In this document: positions 8,824 through 18,191 of the stretch, piece by piece
Layout of the letters: every line of letters begins with the position of its first letter
How positions within the stretch are numbered: position 1 is the stretch's first letter
Assembly: GCA_963700775.1 (NCBI GenBank)
Contig: CAVOYU010000002.1
Span: 124,001-188,000 of the forward strand
Direction of reading: 5' to 3'
Length of the DNA stretch: 64,000 nucleotides
DNA from: Thermohalobaculum sp963700775
GTDB lineage: Bacteria; Pseudomonadota; Alphaproteobacteria; Rhodobacterales; Rhodobacteraceae
Notes under the pieces: model-generated
Told to the model about the DNA's origin: nothing
Seen by the model: the letters and a program-made list of their open reading frames with translations, nothing else
The model's database searches: none
Position numbers and translations under genes: made by a program

Positions 8824-10281
8824 ATGGAGATTTGTGAGGCGCTCACCTTCGATGACGTACTCCTGGTCCCGGCCGCGTCGGAAATCATGCCGACCAATGC
8901 AGATGTGCGGACCCGGGTGACGCGCACGATCGATCTCAACATTCCGCTGCTGTCCTCGGCGATGGACACGGTGACCGAGGCGGCGATGGCGATCGCCATG
9001 GCCCAGGCGGGCGGCATGGGGGTGATCCACCGCAATCTCGAAATTGCCGAACAGGCGGCGCAGGTGCGGCAGGTCAAGCGCTTCGAGTTGGGGATCGTCT
9101 ACAACCCGGTCACCCTCCAGCCGGGCCAGACACTGGCCGATGCCCAGGCGCTCCAGCGGCAATACAGCATCACCGGCTTCCCGGTGGTGGACCGGGCCGG
9201 GCGGCTTGCCGGCATCCTGACCAACCGCGACATGCGCTTCGCCGAGGACCCGTCCACGCCGGTCTCGGCGCTGATGACCTCGGCCAATCTTGCCACGGTG
9301 CGCGAGCCGGTCGATCTCGAGGCGGCCAAGCGGATCCTGCAGGAGCGGCGGATCGAGAAGCTGCTGGTGGTCAACGAGAAGGGCGAGTGCACCGGCCTCC
9401 TGACCGTCAAGGACATCCAGAAGGCGGTGCTGAATCCCCATGCCTGCAAGGACCAGCTCGGGCGCCTGCGGGTGGCTGCGGCCTCGACCGTCGGCGATGC
9501 GGGGTTCGAGCGCTCGGGCGCCCTGATCGATGCGGGGGTCGACCTGATCGTCATCGACACCGCCCACGGGCATTCCATTGCCGTCAGCAGGGCGGTGGAG
9601 CGGGTCAAGAAGCTGTCGAATTCGGTCCAGGTGGTCGCCGGCAACGTCGCCACCGCCGAGGCGACCAGGGCCCTGATCGGCGCCGGGGCGGATGCGATCA
9701 AGGTCGGCATCGGCCCGGGCTCGATCTGCACCACACGCATCGTCGCCGGGGTCGGCGTGCCGCAGCTGACCGCGATCATGGATTGCGCCGAGGAAGCCGC
9801 GAAGACCGGACATCCGGTGATCGCCGATGGCGGCATCAAGTTTTCGGGCGATTTCGCCAAGGCGATCGCGGGCGGGGCGAGCTGCGCCATGGTGGGCTCG
9901 ATGCTGGCCGGCACCGACGAGGCGCCGGGCGAGGTGTTCCTCTATCAGGGGCGGTCCTACAAGTCCTATCGCGGCATGGGGTCGGTGGGCGCGATGGCGC
10001 GGGGTTCTGCCGACCGCTACTTCCAGCAGGAGGTATCGGACACGCACAAGCTCGTGCCCGAGGGGGTCGAGGGCCAGGTTCCCTACAAGGGCGCCGCCGG
10101 GGCGGTGATCCACCAGCTTCTCGGCGGCCTGCGCGCGGCGATGGGCTATACCGGCTGCCGCACCATCGACGAGATGCGCACCGGCTGCCGCTTCGTGCGC
10201 ATCTCGGGCGCCGGGCTGCGCGAGAGCCACGCCCACAACGTGCAGATCACCCGGGAGAGCCCGAATTACCGGATGGGCTGA
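8824..10281 (+). CDS. guaB: inosine-5'-monophosphate dehydrogenase
   Basis: Oxidises IMP to XMP with NAD, the rate-limiting step of GMP synthesis. The 485-residue protein has the N-terminal barrel start FDDVLLVPAASEIMP, a pair of CBS domains at about residues 97-205, and the catalytic loop GSICTTRIVAG with Cys302. The flap Arg-Tyr region and the C-terminal GLRESHAHN are present. Start at 8824 is supported by GGAGGAAA 6-13 bases upstream. guaB here is followed by a small ORF and rsmB, while guaA lies about 19 kb away. Confidence 0.96.
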   Translation: MEICEALTFDDVLLVPAASEIMPTNADVRTRVTRTIDLNIPLLSSAMDTVTEAAMAIAMAQAGGMGVIHRNLEIAEQAAQVRQVKRFELGIVYNPVTLQPGQTLADAQALQRQYSITGFPVVDRAGRLAGILTNRDMRFAEDPSTPVSALMTSANLATVREPVDLEAAKRILQERRIEKLLVVNEKGECTGLLTVKDIQKAVLNPHACKDQLGRLRVAAASTVGDAGFERSGALIDAGVDLIVIDTAHGHSIAVSRAVERVKKLSNSVQVVAGNVATAEATRALIGAGADAIKVGIGPGSICTTRIVAGVGVPQLTAIMDCAEEAAKTGHPVIADGGIKFSGDFAKAIAGGASCAMVGSMLAGTDEAPGEVFLYQGRSYKSYRGMGSVGAMARGSADRYFQQEVSDTHKLVPEGVEGQVPYKGAAGAVIHQLLGGLRAAMGYTGCRTIDEMRTGCRFVRISGAGLRESHAHNVQITRESPNYRMG

Positions 10282-10351
10282 GGTACAGGGGCGGGAAGCG
10301 CTATTGGAGGGGTGCGCCCTTTCGCTTATATTGAGGGGGAGGAGACATGCC

Positions 10352-10549
10352 ATGACACCTGCCATTGCTCCCTTGCCCAACTCGATCCGGCAGCCGTTCC
10401 GCGGTTTTCGCTGGCGTGCGGCACTCCTGATCGTGCTCGCGACCGTGACTTTCGCAGGCCTCGCCGAGCGCGGGTTCGCCGGAAGCTGCTCGGGCACCGC
10501 CCTGACCGTTGCCGATATCAGCCTGCCCAGGTCGTCCGGACCCGCATGA
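10352..10549 (+). CDS. small exported or membrane protein, hypothetical
   Basis: A 65-residue reading frame behind a strong GGGGGAGGAG ribosome site. A hydrophobic stretch at about residues 20-37 (AALLIVLATVTFAGLAE) followed by A-G-S-C could be a signal peptide or single membrane helix. Its stop overlaps the rsmB start as ATGA, so the two may be translationally coupled. No family recognised; it could simply be a leader that sets up rsmB translation. Confidence 0.45.
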   Translation: MTPAIAPLPNSIRQPFRGFRWRAALLIVLATVTFAGLAERGFAGSCSGTALTVADISLPRSSGPA

Positions 10550-11745
10550 CGCCAGCGGCCCGCCTGCAGGCGGCGATCGGCATCACCGACCGCTGGCTCG
10601 CCGGCGAGGGGCTGCTCGACCGCCTGCTGACCCTCTGGGGCCGGGAGAGCCGCTATGCCGGCTCGGGCGATCGCCGCGCCGTTGCCGATCTCGTCTATGA
10701 CGCCGTCCGCCGTCTGCGATCGGCGGCCTGGGCGGCGGGCGTGGAGGAGCCGGCCGATGGCCGCGCCACGCTGCTTGGCAGCCTCGTGCTCGATGGCATC
10801 GGGCCCGCCGATCGCGACAGTCTGTTCTCCGGGGTCGGCTACGGCCCTGAACCGCTGTCCGGGACGGAGGCGTCCCGGCTGGGCCGTTCGATCGACGCCG
10901 CTCCGGCGGCCGTTCGGCTCGACCTTCCGGACTGGCTGCTGGCCCATCTTGACCATGTCCCCGAAGGCGCCCTGGCGCTGCTCCGCCAGAAGGCGCAGGT
11001 GTTCCTGCGGGTCAACGCGCTGAAGACCGAACCGGCGGGGGCGATCGAAGCGCTGGGAGCCGAAGGAATCGCGGCCGTGCCGGGACCGCTATCCGCGTCC
11101 TGCCTACGGGTCACCGTCGGCGCCCCGGCGGTCGCTCGCAGCCGCGCCTATTTGGACGGGCTCGTCGAGGTGCAGGATGCGGCCAGCCAGGCGGCCGCCG
11201 AATACGCCGATCCCCGGCCCGGTGAGATCGTTCTCGACTACTGTGCCGGCGGTGGCGGCAAGAGCCTTGCCTTCGCCGCCAGGATGGGCGCCACGGGGCA
11301 TCTACATGCCCATGACATTTCCGAGCGCCGGCTGTCGCAGCTTCCCGACCGGGCGGAGCGGGCGGGGGCGACGGTGACGCTCTGTCCGCCTGACAGGGTC
11401 TCCGGCCTCGATGGACGGTGCGATCTGGTGTTCGTCGATGCGCCGTGCTCAGGATCCGGCGCCTGGCGCCGCAACCCGGATGCGAAATGGCGGCTGACAG
11501 CGGCGGAGCTGTCGAGTCTCAATGCAACCCAGGACTCCGTGCTTGCCGACGCGGCAGCGGCGGTGCGGCCGGGCGGCCGGCTGGTCTACGCCACCTGCTC
11601 GATGATCCCGGCCGAGAACGAAGTCCGCGTCGATGCGTTCCTTGAAGCCCGGCCCGATTTCCGAGCCGGGCGCGCGCCGCTCGTGCTGACCCCTCTCGAC
11701 GGTGGCGACGGATTCTTCGCCGCCGAACTGGTGCGGGCGGGATGA
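10546..11745 (+). CDS. rsmB: RsmB/NOP-family RNA (cytosine-5) methyltransferase
   Basis: Methylates a cytosine in rRNA. The 399-residue protein begins with a NusB-like helical region (residues ~1-140) and ends with a class I methyltransferase domain carrying VLDYCAGGGGKSLAFAARMG (SAM loop), FVDAPCSGSGAWRRNP (motif IV with Cys) and ATCSM (the catalytic TC motif VI). The DAKWRLT segment is typical of the family. Its start overlaps the preceding small ORF. In alphaproteobacteria this gene commonly lies between guaB and guaA; here guaA has been separated. Confidence 0.88.
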   Translation: MTPAARLQAAIGITDRWLAGEGLLDRLLTLWGRESRYAGSGDRRAVADLVYDAVRRLRSAAWAAGVEEPADGRATLLGSLVLDGIGPADRDSLFSGVGYGPEPLSGTEASRLGRSIDAAPAAVRLDLPDWLLAHLDHVPEGALALLRQKAQVFLRVNALKTEPAGAIEALGAEGIAAVPGPLSASCLRVTVGAPAVARSRAYLDGLVEVQDAASQAAAEYADPRPGEIVLDYCAGGGGKSLAFAARMGATGHLHAHDISERRLSQLPDRAERAGATVTLCPPDRVSGLDGRCDLVFVDAPCSGSGAWRRNPDAKWRLTAAELSSLNATQDSVLADAAAAVRPGGRLVYATCSMIPAENEVRVDAFLEARPDFRAGRAPLVLTPLDGGDGFFAAELVRAG

Positions 11746-11840
11746 GTAGCTGTTGCGGCTGCGCCGGACTTTACACTTGGTTAAGGAATTGGTGAGGCAC
11801 TTGCGTCTGCGCCGAACTGGCAGGGGATGGCTACCGGGCG

Positions 11841-13775
11841 ATGCTATCGCGCATTCTTGACCTTCTGGACGGCGGAGCAGCCGGTGGCGCGCATCGGCTG
11901 GGCGCGTGGCTGGACAGCACGCCGCAACCCGCCGCTCTGACTGGCTTCGATGGGAGGATGCGCCGGGCAAATTCTTCCATGGAGGATCTCCTCGGGCCCC
12001 CGACGGGCGGAATCGCGGCCTATCTTGCGGCCGGCTATGCGGTCGATCCCGGTCTGATCTACCGGCTCGCCACGTCGGCGCGGCGGCTTGGCTTCGCCTT
12101 CGCGCATGTGGCGCCCCGTCACGGGGCGGAACCCCGTGTGCTGGCCGTCCGGTGGCACGAGCCGGATCTGCTGGCCTGGACGCTCCCCCGAGCCGAGGAG
12201 TTCGCCGCCGGCCCGGCGGCGGAGGCAGGTGACGCGGACCGGGCGGAGGCGGAGCCTGCCGAGGCCGGAGCCTTCTCCGAAGCAGCCCGACGGGCGCTCG
12301 ATCTGGTTCCTGTTGCGCTGATGCAGCTCGATCGCGGTGGCCGGATACGCTGGTTCAACGCGCCGGCGCGCGAGATGATCGGCAGTGACGTCGCGCCGGA
12401 CGCCACACTCGCGCAGCTCGTCGAGTCGCTCGGCCGGCCGGTCGAGGCATTTATCGCCGAGGCCTTCGCCGACCCCCGCGGGCGGCGCGAGATGGTGCGC
12501 ATGCGTGGCGGTGCCAGCGAGCGCTTCTTGCACATCGTGCTGACCCCGGTGACCTTCGGAAGCGGCCCCGCGCTTGTCGCCGTCCTGAGCGATGCCAGCG
12601 AGATCCGGTCTCTGGAGGACAAGTTCGCCCAGTCGCAGAAGATGGAGGCGATCGGCAAGCTGGCCGGCGGGGTCGCGCACGACTTCAACAACGTCCTGAC
12701 GGCGATCAGCGGGCATTCCGACCTGCTGCTGCTCGGCAAGGATGCGCTGCATCCCGACTATTCGGATCTGATGCAGATCCGCCAGAACACGCACCGCGCC
12801 GCGGCGCTGGTGCGGCAGCTTCTGGCCTTCTCGCGCAAACAGACGCTGACCCCGACGCTGCTGTCGGTGCAGGACGTGGTCTCGGATTCGCTCTACCTGC
12901 TGAACCGTCTCATCGGCGAGAAGGTGACGCTCGTCGTCGAGCACGGAACGGATATCGGCTATGTCCGCGCCGACCAGCAGCAATTCGAGCAGGCGCTCAT
13001 GAACCTGGTGGTCAACGCCCGCGACGCGATGCCCAATGGCGGCGTCGTGACGATCGCCACCCGAGTCGTGGAGGTCGGCTCCGAGGCCCCGATCCAGGGC
13101 ATCGACGTGCCGACCGGCGCCTATGTGGAGATCGGTGTCTCGGACAGCGGCACCGGAATCGACCCGCAAGTCGTCGACCGGGTGTTCGAGCCGTTCTTCA
13201 CCACCAAGCCGCAAGGCGAGGGGACGGGACTGGGCCTGCCGACGGTCTACGGCATCGTCAAGCAGTCGGGCGGTTTCGTCTTTGTGGAGAACCGGCCCGA
13301 GGGCGGCGCCTGCTTCCGCATCCTGTTGCCGCACACTCCGGCCGATGCATCGGTGATCGCCGAAGCGGAGCTGCCGACCAAGCCCGAGCGGCCGGACCTC
13401 ACCGGGCATGGCACGGTGCTGCTGGTGGAGGACGAGGATCCTGTGCGCTCCTTCGCCTCCCGGGCGCTGCGGCTGCGGGGTTACGATGTGCTCGAGGCAG
13501 CCTCGGCCGAGGCTGCGCTCGATATTCTGACTGGCGCCGAGACCCACATCGACGTTCTGGTATCGGACGTGGTGATGCCCGGCATGGACGGCCCGACCTT
13601 CGCCGCCAAGGCGCGGCGGATGCGGCCCGGGCTCCGGGTCGTGTTCATCTCCGGCTACGCGGAGGATTCGTTCCGCCGCAACCTGGTCGACCACGATTTC
13701 GAGTTCCTGCCGAAGCCGTTCTCGCTGACCGATCTGACCGCGAAGGTAAAGGCGGCGCTGGGCGGGAGCGACTGA
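11841..13775 (+). CDS. cckA: hybrid sensor histidine kinase/response regulator, CckA-like
   Basis: A 644-residue hybrid kinase. Order: N-terminal PAS-like region (about 25-120), a second PAS domain (about 150-255), HisKA with GKLAGGVAHDFNNVLTAIS (phosphoacceptor His280), an ATPase domain with NLVVNARDAMP (N box), VSDSGTGI, PFFTTKPQGEGTGLGL, and a receiver domain with VLLVEDEDPVR and Asp576 in DVVMPGMDG. The HDFNN form of the His box plus fused receiver is the CckA pattern; CckA drives the ChpT-CtrA phosphorelay. Unlike Caulobacter CckA I see no transmembrane helix at the N-terminus, so this form appears cytosolic. The CckA label is by similarity of layout; ChpT and CtrA are outside the window. 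Confidence 0.82.
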   Translation: MLSRILDLLDGGAAGGAHRLGAWLDSTPQPAALTGFDGRMRRANSSMEDLLGPPTGGIAAYLAAGYAVDPGLIYRLATSARRLGFAFAHVAPRHGAEPRVLAVRWHEPDLLAWTLPRAEEFAAGPAAEAGDADRAEAEPAEAGAFSEAARRALDLVPVALMQLDRGGRIRWFNAPAREMIGSDVAPDATLAQLVESLGRPVEAFIAEAFADPRGRREMVRMRGGASERFLHIVLTPVTFGSGPALVAVLSDASEIRSLEDKFAQSQKMEAIGKLAGGVAHDFNNVLTAISGHSDLLLLGKDALHPDYSDLMQIRQNTHRAAALVRQLLAFSRKQTLTPTLLSVQDVVSDSLYLLNRLIGEKVTLVVEHGTDIGYVRADQQQFEQALMNLVVNARDAMPNGGVVTIATRVVEVGSEAPIQGIDVPTGAYVEIGVSDSGTGIDPQVVDRVFEPFFTTKPQGEGTGLGLPTVYGIVKQSGGFVFVENRPEGGACFRILLPHTPADASVIAEAELPTKPERPDLTGHGTVLLVEDEDPVRSFASRALRLRGYDVLEAASAEAALDILTGAETHIDVLVSDVVMPGMDGPTFAAKARRMRPGLRVVFISGYAEDSFRRNLVDHDFEFLPKPFSLTDLTAKVKAALGGSD

Positions 13776-13785
13776 CGCAGCACCC

Positions 13786-13801
13786 TTAACGCTTCCTCAA
13801 C
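13786..13801. promoter_or_regulatory. CtrA-like box upstream of recA
   Basis: TTAAC (13786-13790), six bases, TCAAC (13797-13801): one mismatch to the CtrA consensus TTAAC-N6-TTAAC. It lies just after the cckA-like gene and about 127 bp before the recA start. One such match by chance is possible. Confidence 0.35.
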
Positions 13802-13835
13802 CATGTTGGCGTCAACTGGGGCATGAGCACATTTT

Positions 13836-13850
13836 GTTCTTTATTTGTCC
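13836..13850 (+). promoter_or_regulatory. imperfect LexA (SOS) box upstream of recA
   Basis: GTTC, seven A/T-rich bases, GTCC: one mismatch to the alphaproteobacterial LexA site GTTC-N7-GTTC. It lies 13 bp upstream of a perfect site in the opposite orientation. Confidence 0.5.
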
Positions 13851-13862
13851 CGAAATTTATGA

Positions 13863-13877
13863 GAACGTCCGGGGAAC
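13863..13877 (-). promoter_or_regulatory. LexA (SOS) box of recA
   Basis: GAAC, GTCCGGG, GAAC is an exact match to the alphaproteobacterial LexA operator GAAC-N7-GAAC (GTTC-N7-GTTC on the other strand). It ends 50 bp before the recA start codon, so recA is almost certainly SOS-regulated. Confidence 0.8.
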
Positions 13878-13927
13878 ATGCTCAGGTTTGCAACCCATGG
13901 GGCGATGTGGAATAAGGGATCGAAACA

Positions 13928-15019
13928 ATGAACGACAACCTGCTGAGGCTGGACGAAAGGCGCGAAATGGACAAGCAGAAGGCTCTCGAATCCGCCCTGG
14001 CGCAGATCGAGCGGAATTTCGGCAAGGGCTCGATCATGAAGCTCGGCCAGCGCGAGGCCGCGATGGACATCGAGGCGATCCCCACCGGCTCGCTCGGCCT
14101 CGACATCGCGCTCGGGATCGGCGGGTTGCCGAAGGGCCGGATCATCGAGATCTACGGGCCGGAGAGCTCGGGCAAGACCACCCTTGCTCTCCATGCCATC
14201 GCCGAGGAGCAGAAGAGGGGTGGCATCTGCGCCTTTGTCGACGCCGAGCATGCGCTCGACCCGTCCTATGCCCGCAAGCTGGGAGTGAACGTCGACGAGC
14301 TGCTGATCTCGCAGCCCGATGCCGGCGAGCAGGCACTGGAGATCACCGACACCTTGGTGCGCTCTGGCGCGGTCTCGGTGGTGGTGGTCAACTCGGTCGC
14401 GGCGCTGACCCCGCGTTCGGAACTGGAAGGCGAGATGGGTGACAGCTCGGTCGGCGTCCACGCCCGCCTGATGAGCCAGGCGATGCGCAAGCTGACAGGC
14501 TCGATCAGTCGCTCCAAGTGCATGGTCATCTTCATCAACCAGATCCGGATGAAGATCGGCGTCATGTTCGGTTCGCCGGAGACCACCACCGGCGGCAACG
14601 CACTGAAGTTCTATGCCAGCGTGCGGCTCGACATCCGCCGCATCGGCGCGATCAAGGACCGCGACGAGGTGGTCGGCAACACCACCCGGGTGAAGGTGGT
14701 CAAGAACAAGGTCGCCCCGCCGTTCCGACAGGTCGAGTTCGACATCATGTATGGCGAGGGCATTTCGAAGACCGGCGAGCTGATTGACCTTGGGGTCAAG
14801 GCCGGCGTGGTCGAGAAGTCCGGCGCCTGGTTCTCCTTCGCCGACCAGCGTATCGGCCAGGGCCGCGAAAACGCCAAGCTGTTCCTGAAGGAGAACCCGG
14901 ACATCGCCCTGGTGATCGAGGACAAGATCCGCGCCGCCCACGGACTCGATTTTGCCATGGGCGCCGACGATTCGGGCGATGGGAGTTCTGGCCAGGAGGA
15001 AGAGGTGATGGAGGCCTGA
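13928..15019 (+). CDS. recA: recombinase RecA
   Basis: ATP-dependent strand-exchange protein that also activates LexA self-cleavage. The 363-residue length is normal. Walker A GPESSGKT at residues 77-84, the VDAEHALDP segment, loop L1/L2 region (FINQIRMKIGVMFGSPETTT) and the acidic C-terminal tail (SGQEEEVMEA) are present. The start at 13928 follows AAGGGAT; a second Met at residue 14 (REMDKQKALE) is an alternative start closer to the length used in other bacteria. SOS boxes precede it and a strong intrinsic terminator follows. Confidence 0.97.
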   Translation: MNDNLLRLDERREMDKQKALESALAQIERNFGKGSIMKLGQREAAMDIEAIPTGSLGLDIALGIGGLPKGRIIEIYGPESSGKTTLALHAIAEEQKRGGICAFVDAEHALDPSYARKLGVNVDELLISQPDAGEQALEITDTLVRSGAVSVVVVNSVAALTPRSELEGEMGDSSVGVHARLMSQAMRKLTGSISRSKCMVIFINQIRMKIGVMFGSPETTTGGNALKFYASVRLDIRRIGAIKDRDEVVGNTTRVKVVKNKVAPPFRQVEFDIMYGEGISKTGELIDLGVKAGVVEKSGAWFSFADQRIGQGRENAKLFLKENPDIALVIEDKIRAAHGLDFAMGADDSGDGSSGQEEEVMEA

Positions 15020-15057
15020 GTCCCGGCTTTCCTGCGCGGGCGGCGTCCGCATTCGTC

Positions 15058-15088
15058 AAAGCGCGGCCCCATCGTGGCCGCGCTTTTA
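15058..15088 (+). terminator. intrinsic terminator of recA
   Basis: Perfect 11-bp stem AAAGCGCGGCC (15058-15068) and GGCCGCGCTTT (15076-15086) with a 7-base loop; the 3' arm ends in TTTT followed by AT. It begins 38 bp after the recA stop. Confidence 0.85.
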
Positions 15089-15446
15089 TCATGCGCGGTG
15101 CTGAATGAGTCGTTGGGTGGCCTAGATGGGATTGCCGACGGGGCCGGAACCGGTGTCACGGGACTGGCAGTGGGCGGCGCAGCGGCGTTTGAGCCGGCCT
15201 TCCATCCGAAAGCTTTCTTTGACCGGACCCTTCGACGGCGCCCTGGAATGGTCGGACGTCGAGTTTCGGGACACCCTGACGCCGCTCCGGGATGAGGGCC
15301 GCCGACAGGTCGTCAGCAAGGCCGTCATGCACCCGAAAGGGCGCCGACCCGGCGCGCGCGCGGCGCATGCCGGATGTGGACACCCGCCCGACGCGTATAT
15401 ATGAGAGCGCCGACGGACCAACCCTCGGCATGGGGCACGCGCGCAG
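15089..15446. other. intergenic region recA-alaS
   Basis: About 358 bp without a convincing gene. Short open frames occur on both strands but lack ribosome sites and family features. A TATATAT stretch at 15396-15402 sits 45 bp before alaS and could be the -10 element of its promoter; no good -35 is seen. Confidence 0.5.
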
Positions 15447-18110
15447 ATGGCATCTCTGAACGAAATCCGGACGGAGTTTCTCGACTACTTCGCGAGGCAT
15501 GGCCACGAGGTCGTGGCCTCGTCCCCGCTCGTCCCGCGCAACGATCCGACGCTGATGTTCACGAATGCCGGGATGGTGCAGTTCAAGAACGTCTTTACCG
15601 GGCTCGAGCACCGCGACTACGTGCGCGCAGCGACCTCGCAGAAATGCGTGCGTGCCGGCGGCAAGCACAATGACCTCGACAATGTCGGCTATACGGCGCG
15701 CCATCACACCTTCTTCGAGATGCTGGGGAACTTCTCCTTCGGCGACTACTTCAAGGAGATGGCGATCCCGCTCGCCTGGGACCTGATCACCAAGGAGTTC
15801 GGGCTGCCGAAGGAGCGCCTGCTCGTCACCATCTTCCACGATGACGACGAGGCCTTCGAGATCTGGAAGAAGCACACCGGCCTGCCGGACGAGCGGATCA
15901 TTCGCATCCCGACGTCGGACAATTTCTGGTCGATGGGACCGACCGGGCCCTGCGGGCCGTGTTCGGAGATCTTCTACGATCACGGCGACCAGATCCCGGG
16001 CGGCCCTCCGGGTAGCGAGAACGAGGACGGCGACCGGTTCATCGAGATCTGGAACCTGGTCTTCATGCAGTTCGAACAGTTCGAGGACGGAAGGCGCGAG
16101 AACCTGCCGAAGCCGTCGATCGACACCGGCATGGGGCTGGAGCGGATCGGCGCGGTGCTGCAGGGAAAGCACGACAACTACGACACCGACCTGATGCGGG
16201 CGCTGATCGAGGCGAGCGCCCACGCCTCGAACAGCGATCCGGACGGGCCGGGCCGGATCCATCACCGGGTGATCGCCGACCATCTGCGCGCGACTTCGTT
16301 CCTGATCGCCGACGGCGTGCTGCCGTCGAACGAGGGCAGGGGCTATGTGCTGCGCCGGATCATGCGCCGGGCGATGCGGCACGCGCATCTCCTCGGCATC
16401 GACGCGCCGCTGATGTACCGGCTGGTGCCCGCGCTCGTTCATCAGATGGGCCAGGCCTTCCCGGAGCTGGTCCGCGCCAAGGCGATGATCACCGAGACGC
16501 TGGAGTTGGAGGAGAACCGGTTCCGCCGCACCCTTGACCGGGGGCTGCGCCTGCTGGCCGAGGAGCTGGACCGGCTGCCGGACGGCGCTGCGCTGCCGGG
16601 CGAGACCGCGTTCCGGCTCTACGATACCTATGGATTCCCGCTGGACCTGACCCAGGATGCGCTGCGCGAGCAGGGCCGCTCAGTCGACACCACCGGGTTC
16701 GACGCCGCGATGGACGAGCAGCGCGCCAAGGCGCGGGCGGCCTGGTCCGGCACCGGCGAGGCGGCCGAGGAAGGCGTCTGGTTCGATCTGCGCGACGAAC
16801 TCGGCGCGACCGAATTCCTCGGCTATGAAACGGAAGCCGCCGAGGGTGTGGTCAAGGCGCTTGTGCAGGGCGGCAGCCGGGTTTCGTCGGCGAAGGCGGG
16901 CGAGACCGTGCAGGTGATCCTGAACCAGACCCCGTTCTATGCCGAATCCGGCGGCCAGGTCGGCGACCAGGGCCTGATCCGCACCGTCACCGGCCGCGCG
17001 CGTGTTCTCGACGTGAAGAAGCGGGCCGGCAGCCTGTTCGTGCACGAGGCGGAGATCGAGGAAGGCGAGATCGTTCAGGGCGAGGCGGCCGAGCTTTCGG
17101 TAAATCACGCCCGACGCCGCGCGATCCGCGCCAACCACTCGGCGACGCACCTGCTGCACGAGGCGCTGCGCGGCCATCTGGGCGATCACGTCGCGCAGCG
17201 CGGCAGCCTTGTGGCGCCCGACCGGCTGCGGTTCGACTTCGCCCACCAGAAGCCGATGAGCCCGGAGGAGATCGCCACGGTCGAGGCAGAGGTCAACGGC
17301 TACATCCGCCAGAACGCGGCGGTCAGCACCCGGATCATGACGCCCGACGAGGCGCAGGAGATGGGCGCGCGGGCGCTGTTCGGCGAGAAATACGGCGACG
17401 AGGTGCGCGTGGTGTCGATGGGCCGGCGGCCGGAGGGCGCGACCGGCCCGGCGGGTCCGGTCTATTCGCTGGAACTTTGTGGCGGCACCCACGTCAAGCG
17501 CACCGGCGATATCGGCCTCCTGAAGGTGGTCGGCGAGGCCGCGTCCTCGGCGGGCGTGCGCCGGGTCGAGGCGCTGACCGGCGCCGCGGCGCTGGAGCAT
17601 CTTGAGGCGCAGGAGCGGGCTCTGGCCTCGGTAGCCTCGGCGCTGCGGGTACGGCCCACGGATGCGCCGGAAAGGGTTCAGGCGCTGCTCGACGAGCGCA
17701 AGGCGCTGCAGGTCGAGGTGGCCGACCTCCGCCGCAAGGTCGCGCTCGGCAGCGGCGCGGGACCCGCCCAGGCCGAGGCGAGGGAGGTCGGCGGCGTGAA
17801 GTTCCTGGCCCAGAGCCTGAGCGGCATCAGTCCCAAGGATCTGCGCGGGCTGATCGACGAGCACAAGTCGCGCCTCGGTTCGGGCGCGATCCTGCTGATC
17901 GCCGAGGCGGACGGCAAGGCTGCGGTCGCCGCCGGAGTCACCGACGATCTGACCAGCCGGATCTCGGCCGTCGATCTGGTCCGCGCGGCGGTCGAGGCGG
18001 TCGGCGGCAAGGGCGGCGGTGGCCGGCCGGATCTGGCCCAGGGCGGTGGCCCGGATGCCTCGAGGGCGGGCGAGGCGATCGCCGCCGCCGAGCGCGTGCT
18101 CGCGGGCTGA
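15447..18110 (+). CDS. alaS: alanyl-tRNA synthetase
   Basis: Charges tRNA-Ala and edits mischarged Ser/Gly. The 887-residue protein is full length: catalytic domain with RNDPTLMFTNAGMVQFK and RHHTFFEMLGNFSFGDYFK, motif GMGLERI, the editing domain zinc ligands HSATHLLHEAL and LCGGTHV, and the C-Ala domain ending with a Gly-rich GGKGGGGRPDLAQGGG segment. The start MASLNEIR is usual. It follows the recA terminator, so it has its own promoter. Confidence 0.97.
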   Translation: MASLNEIRTEFLDYFARHGHEVVASSPLVPRNDPTLMFTNAGMVQFKNVFTGLEHRDYVRAATSQKCVRAGGKHNDLDNVGYTARHHTFFEMLGNFSFGDYFKEMAIPLAWDLITKEFGLPKERLLVTIFHDDDEAFEIWKKHTGLPDERIIRIPTSDNFWSMGPTGPCGPCSEIFYDHGDQIPGGPPGSENEDGDRFIEIWNLVFMQFEQFEDGRRENLPKPSIDTGMGLERIGAVLQGKHDNYDTDLMRALIEASAHASNSDPDGPGRIHHRVIADHLRATSFLIADGVLPSNEGRGYVLRRIMRRAMRHAHLLGIDAPLMYRLVPALVHQMGQAFPELVRAKAMITETLELEENRFRRTLDRGLRLLAEELDRLPDGAALPGETAFRLYDTYGFPLDLTQDALREQGRSVDTTGFDAAMDEQRAKARAAWSGTGEAAEEGVWFDLRDELGATEFLGYETEAAEGVVKALVQGGSRVSSAKAGETVQVILNQTPFYAESGGQVGDQGLIRTVTGRARVLDVKKRAGSLFVHEAEIEEGEIVQGEAAELSVNHARRRAIRANHSATHLLHEALRGHLGDHVAQRGSLVAPDRLRFDFAHQKPMSPEEIATVEAEVNGYIRQNAAVSTRIMTPDEAQEMGARALFGEKYGDEVRVVSMGRRPEGATGPAGPVYSLELCGGTHVKRTGDIGLLKVVGEAASSAGVRRVEALTGAAALEHLEAQERALASVASALRVRPTDAPERVQALLDERKALQVEVADLRRKVALGSGAGPAQAEAREVGGVKFLAQSLSGISPKDLRGLIDEHKSRLGSGAILLIAEADGKAAVAAGVTDDLTSRISAVDLVRAAVEAVGGKGGGGRPDLAQGGGPDASRAGEAIAAAERVLAG

Positions 18111-18191
18111 TCTGCGACAATCTGTGGCGCCGGCAACGGACCGGCGCCGCCGCCCCGTGTTACAGGCATGTCAGAACACGGAGCAAAGCCC

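Noticed and set aside
8635..10956. 773-codon open frame on the minus strand opposite guaB and rsmB
   Set aside because: Its sequence is the antisense of well-conserved genes, with Arg/His/Asp-rich composition typical of shadow frames in GC-rich DNA and no family motif.
15126..15404. 92-codon ORF between recA and alaS
   Set aside because: No ribosome site, no recognisable domain, and overlapping frames on the other strand are equally open.
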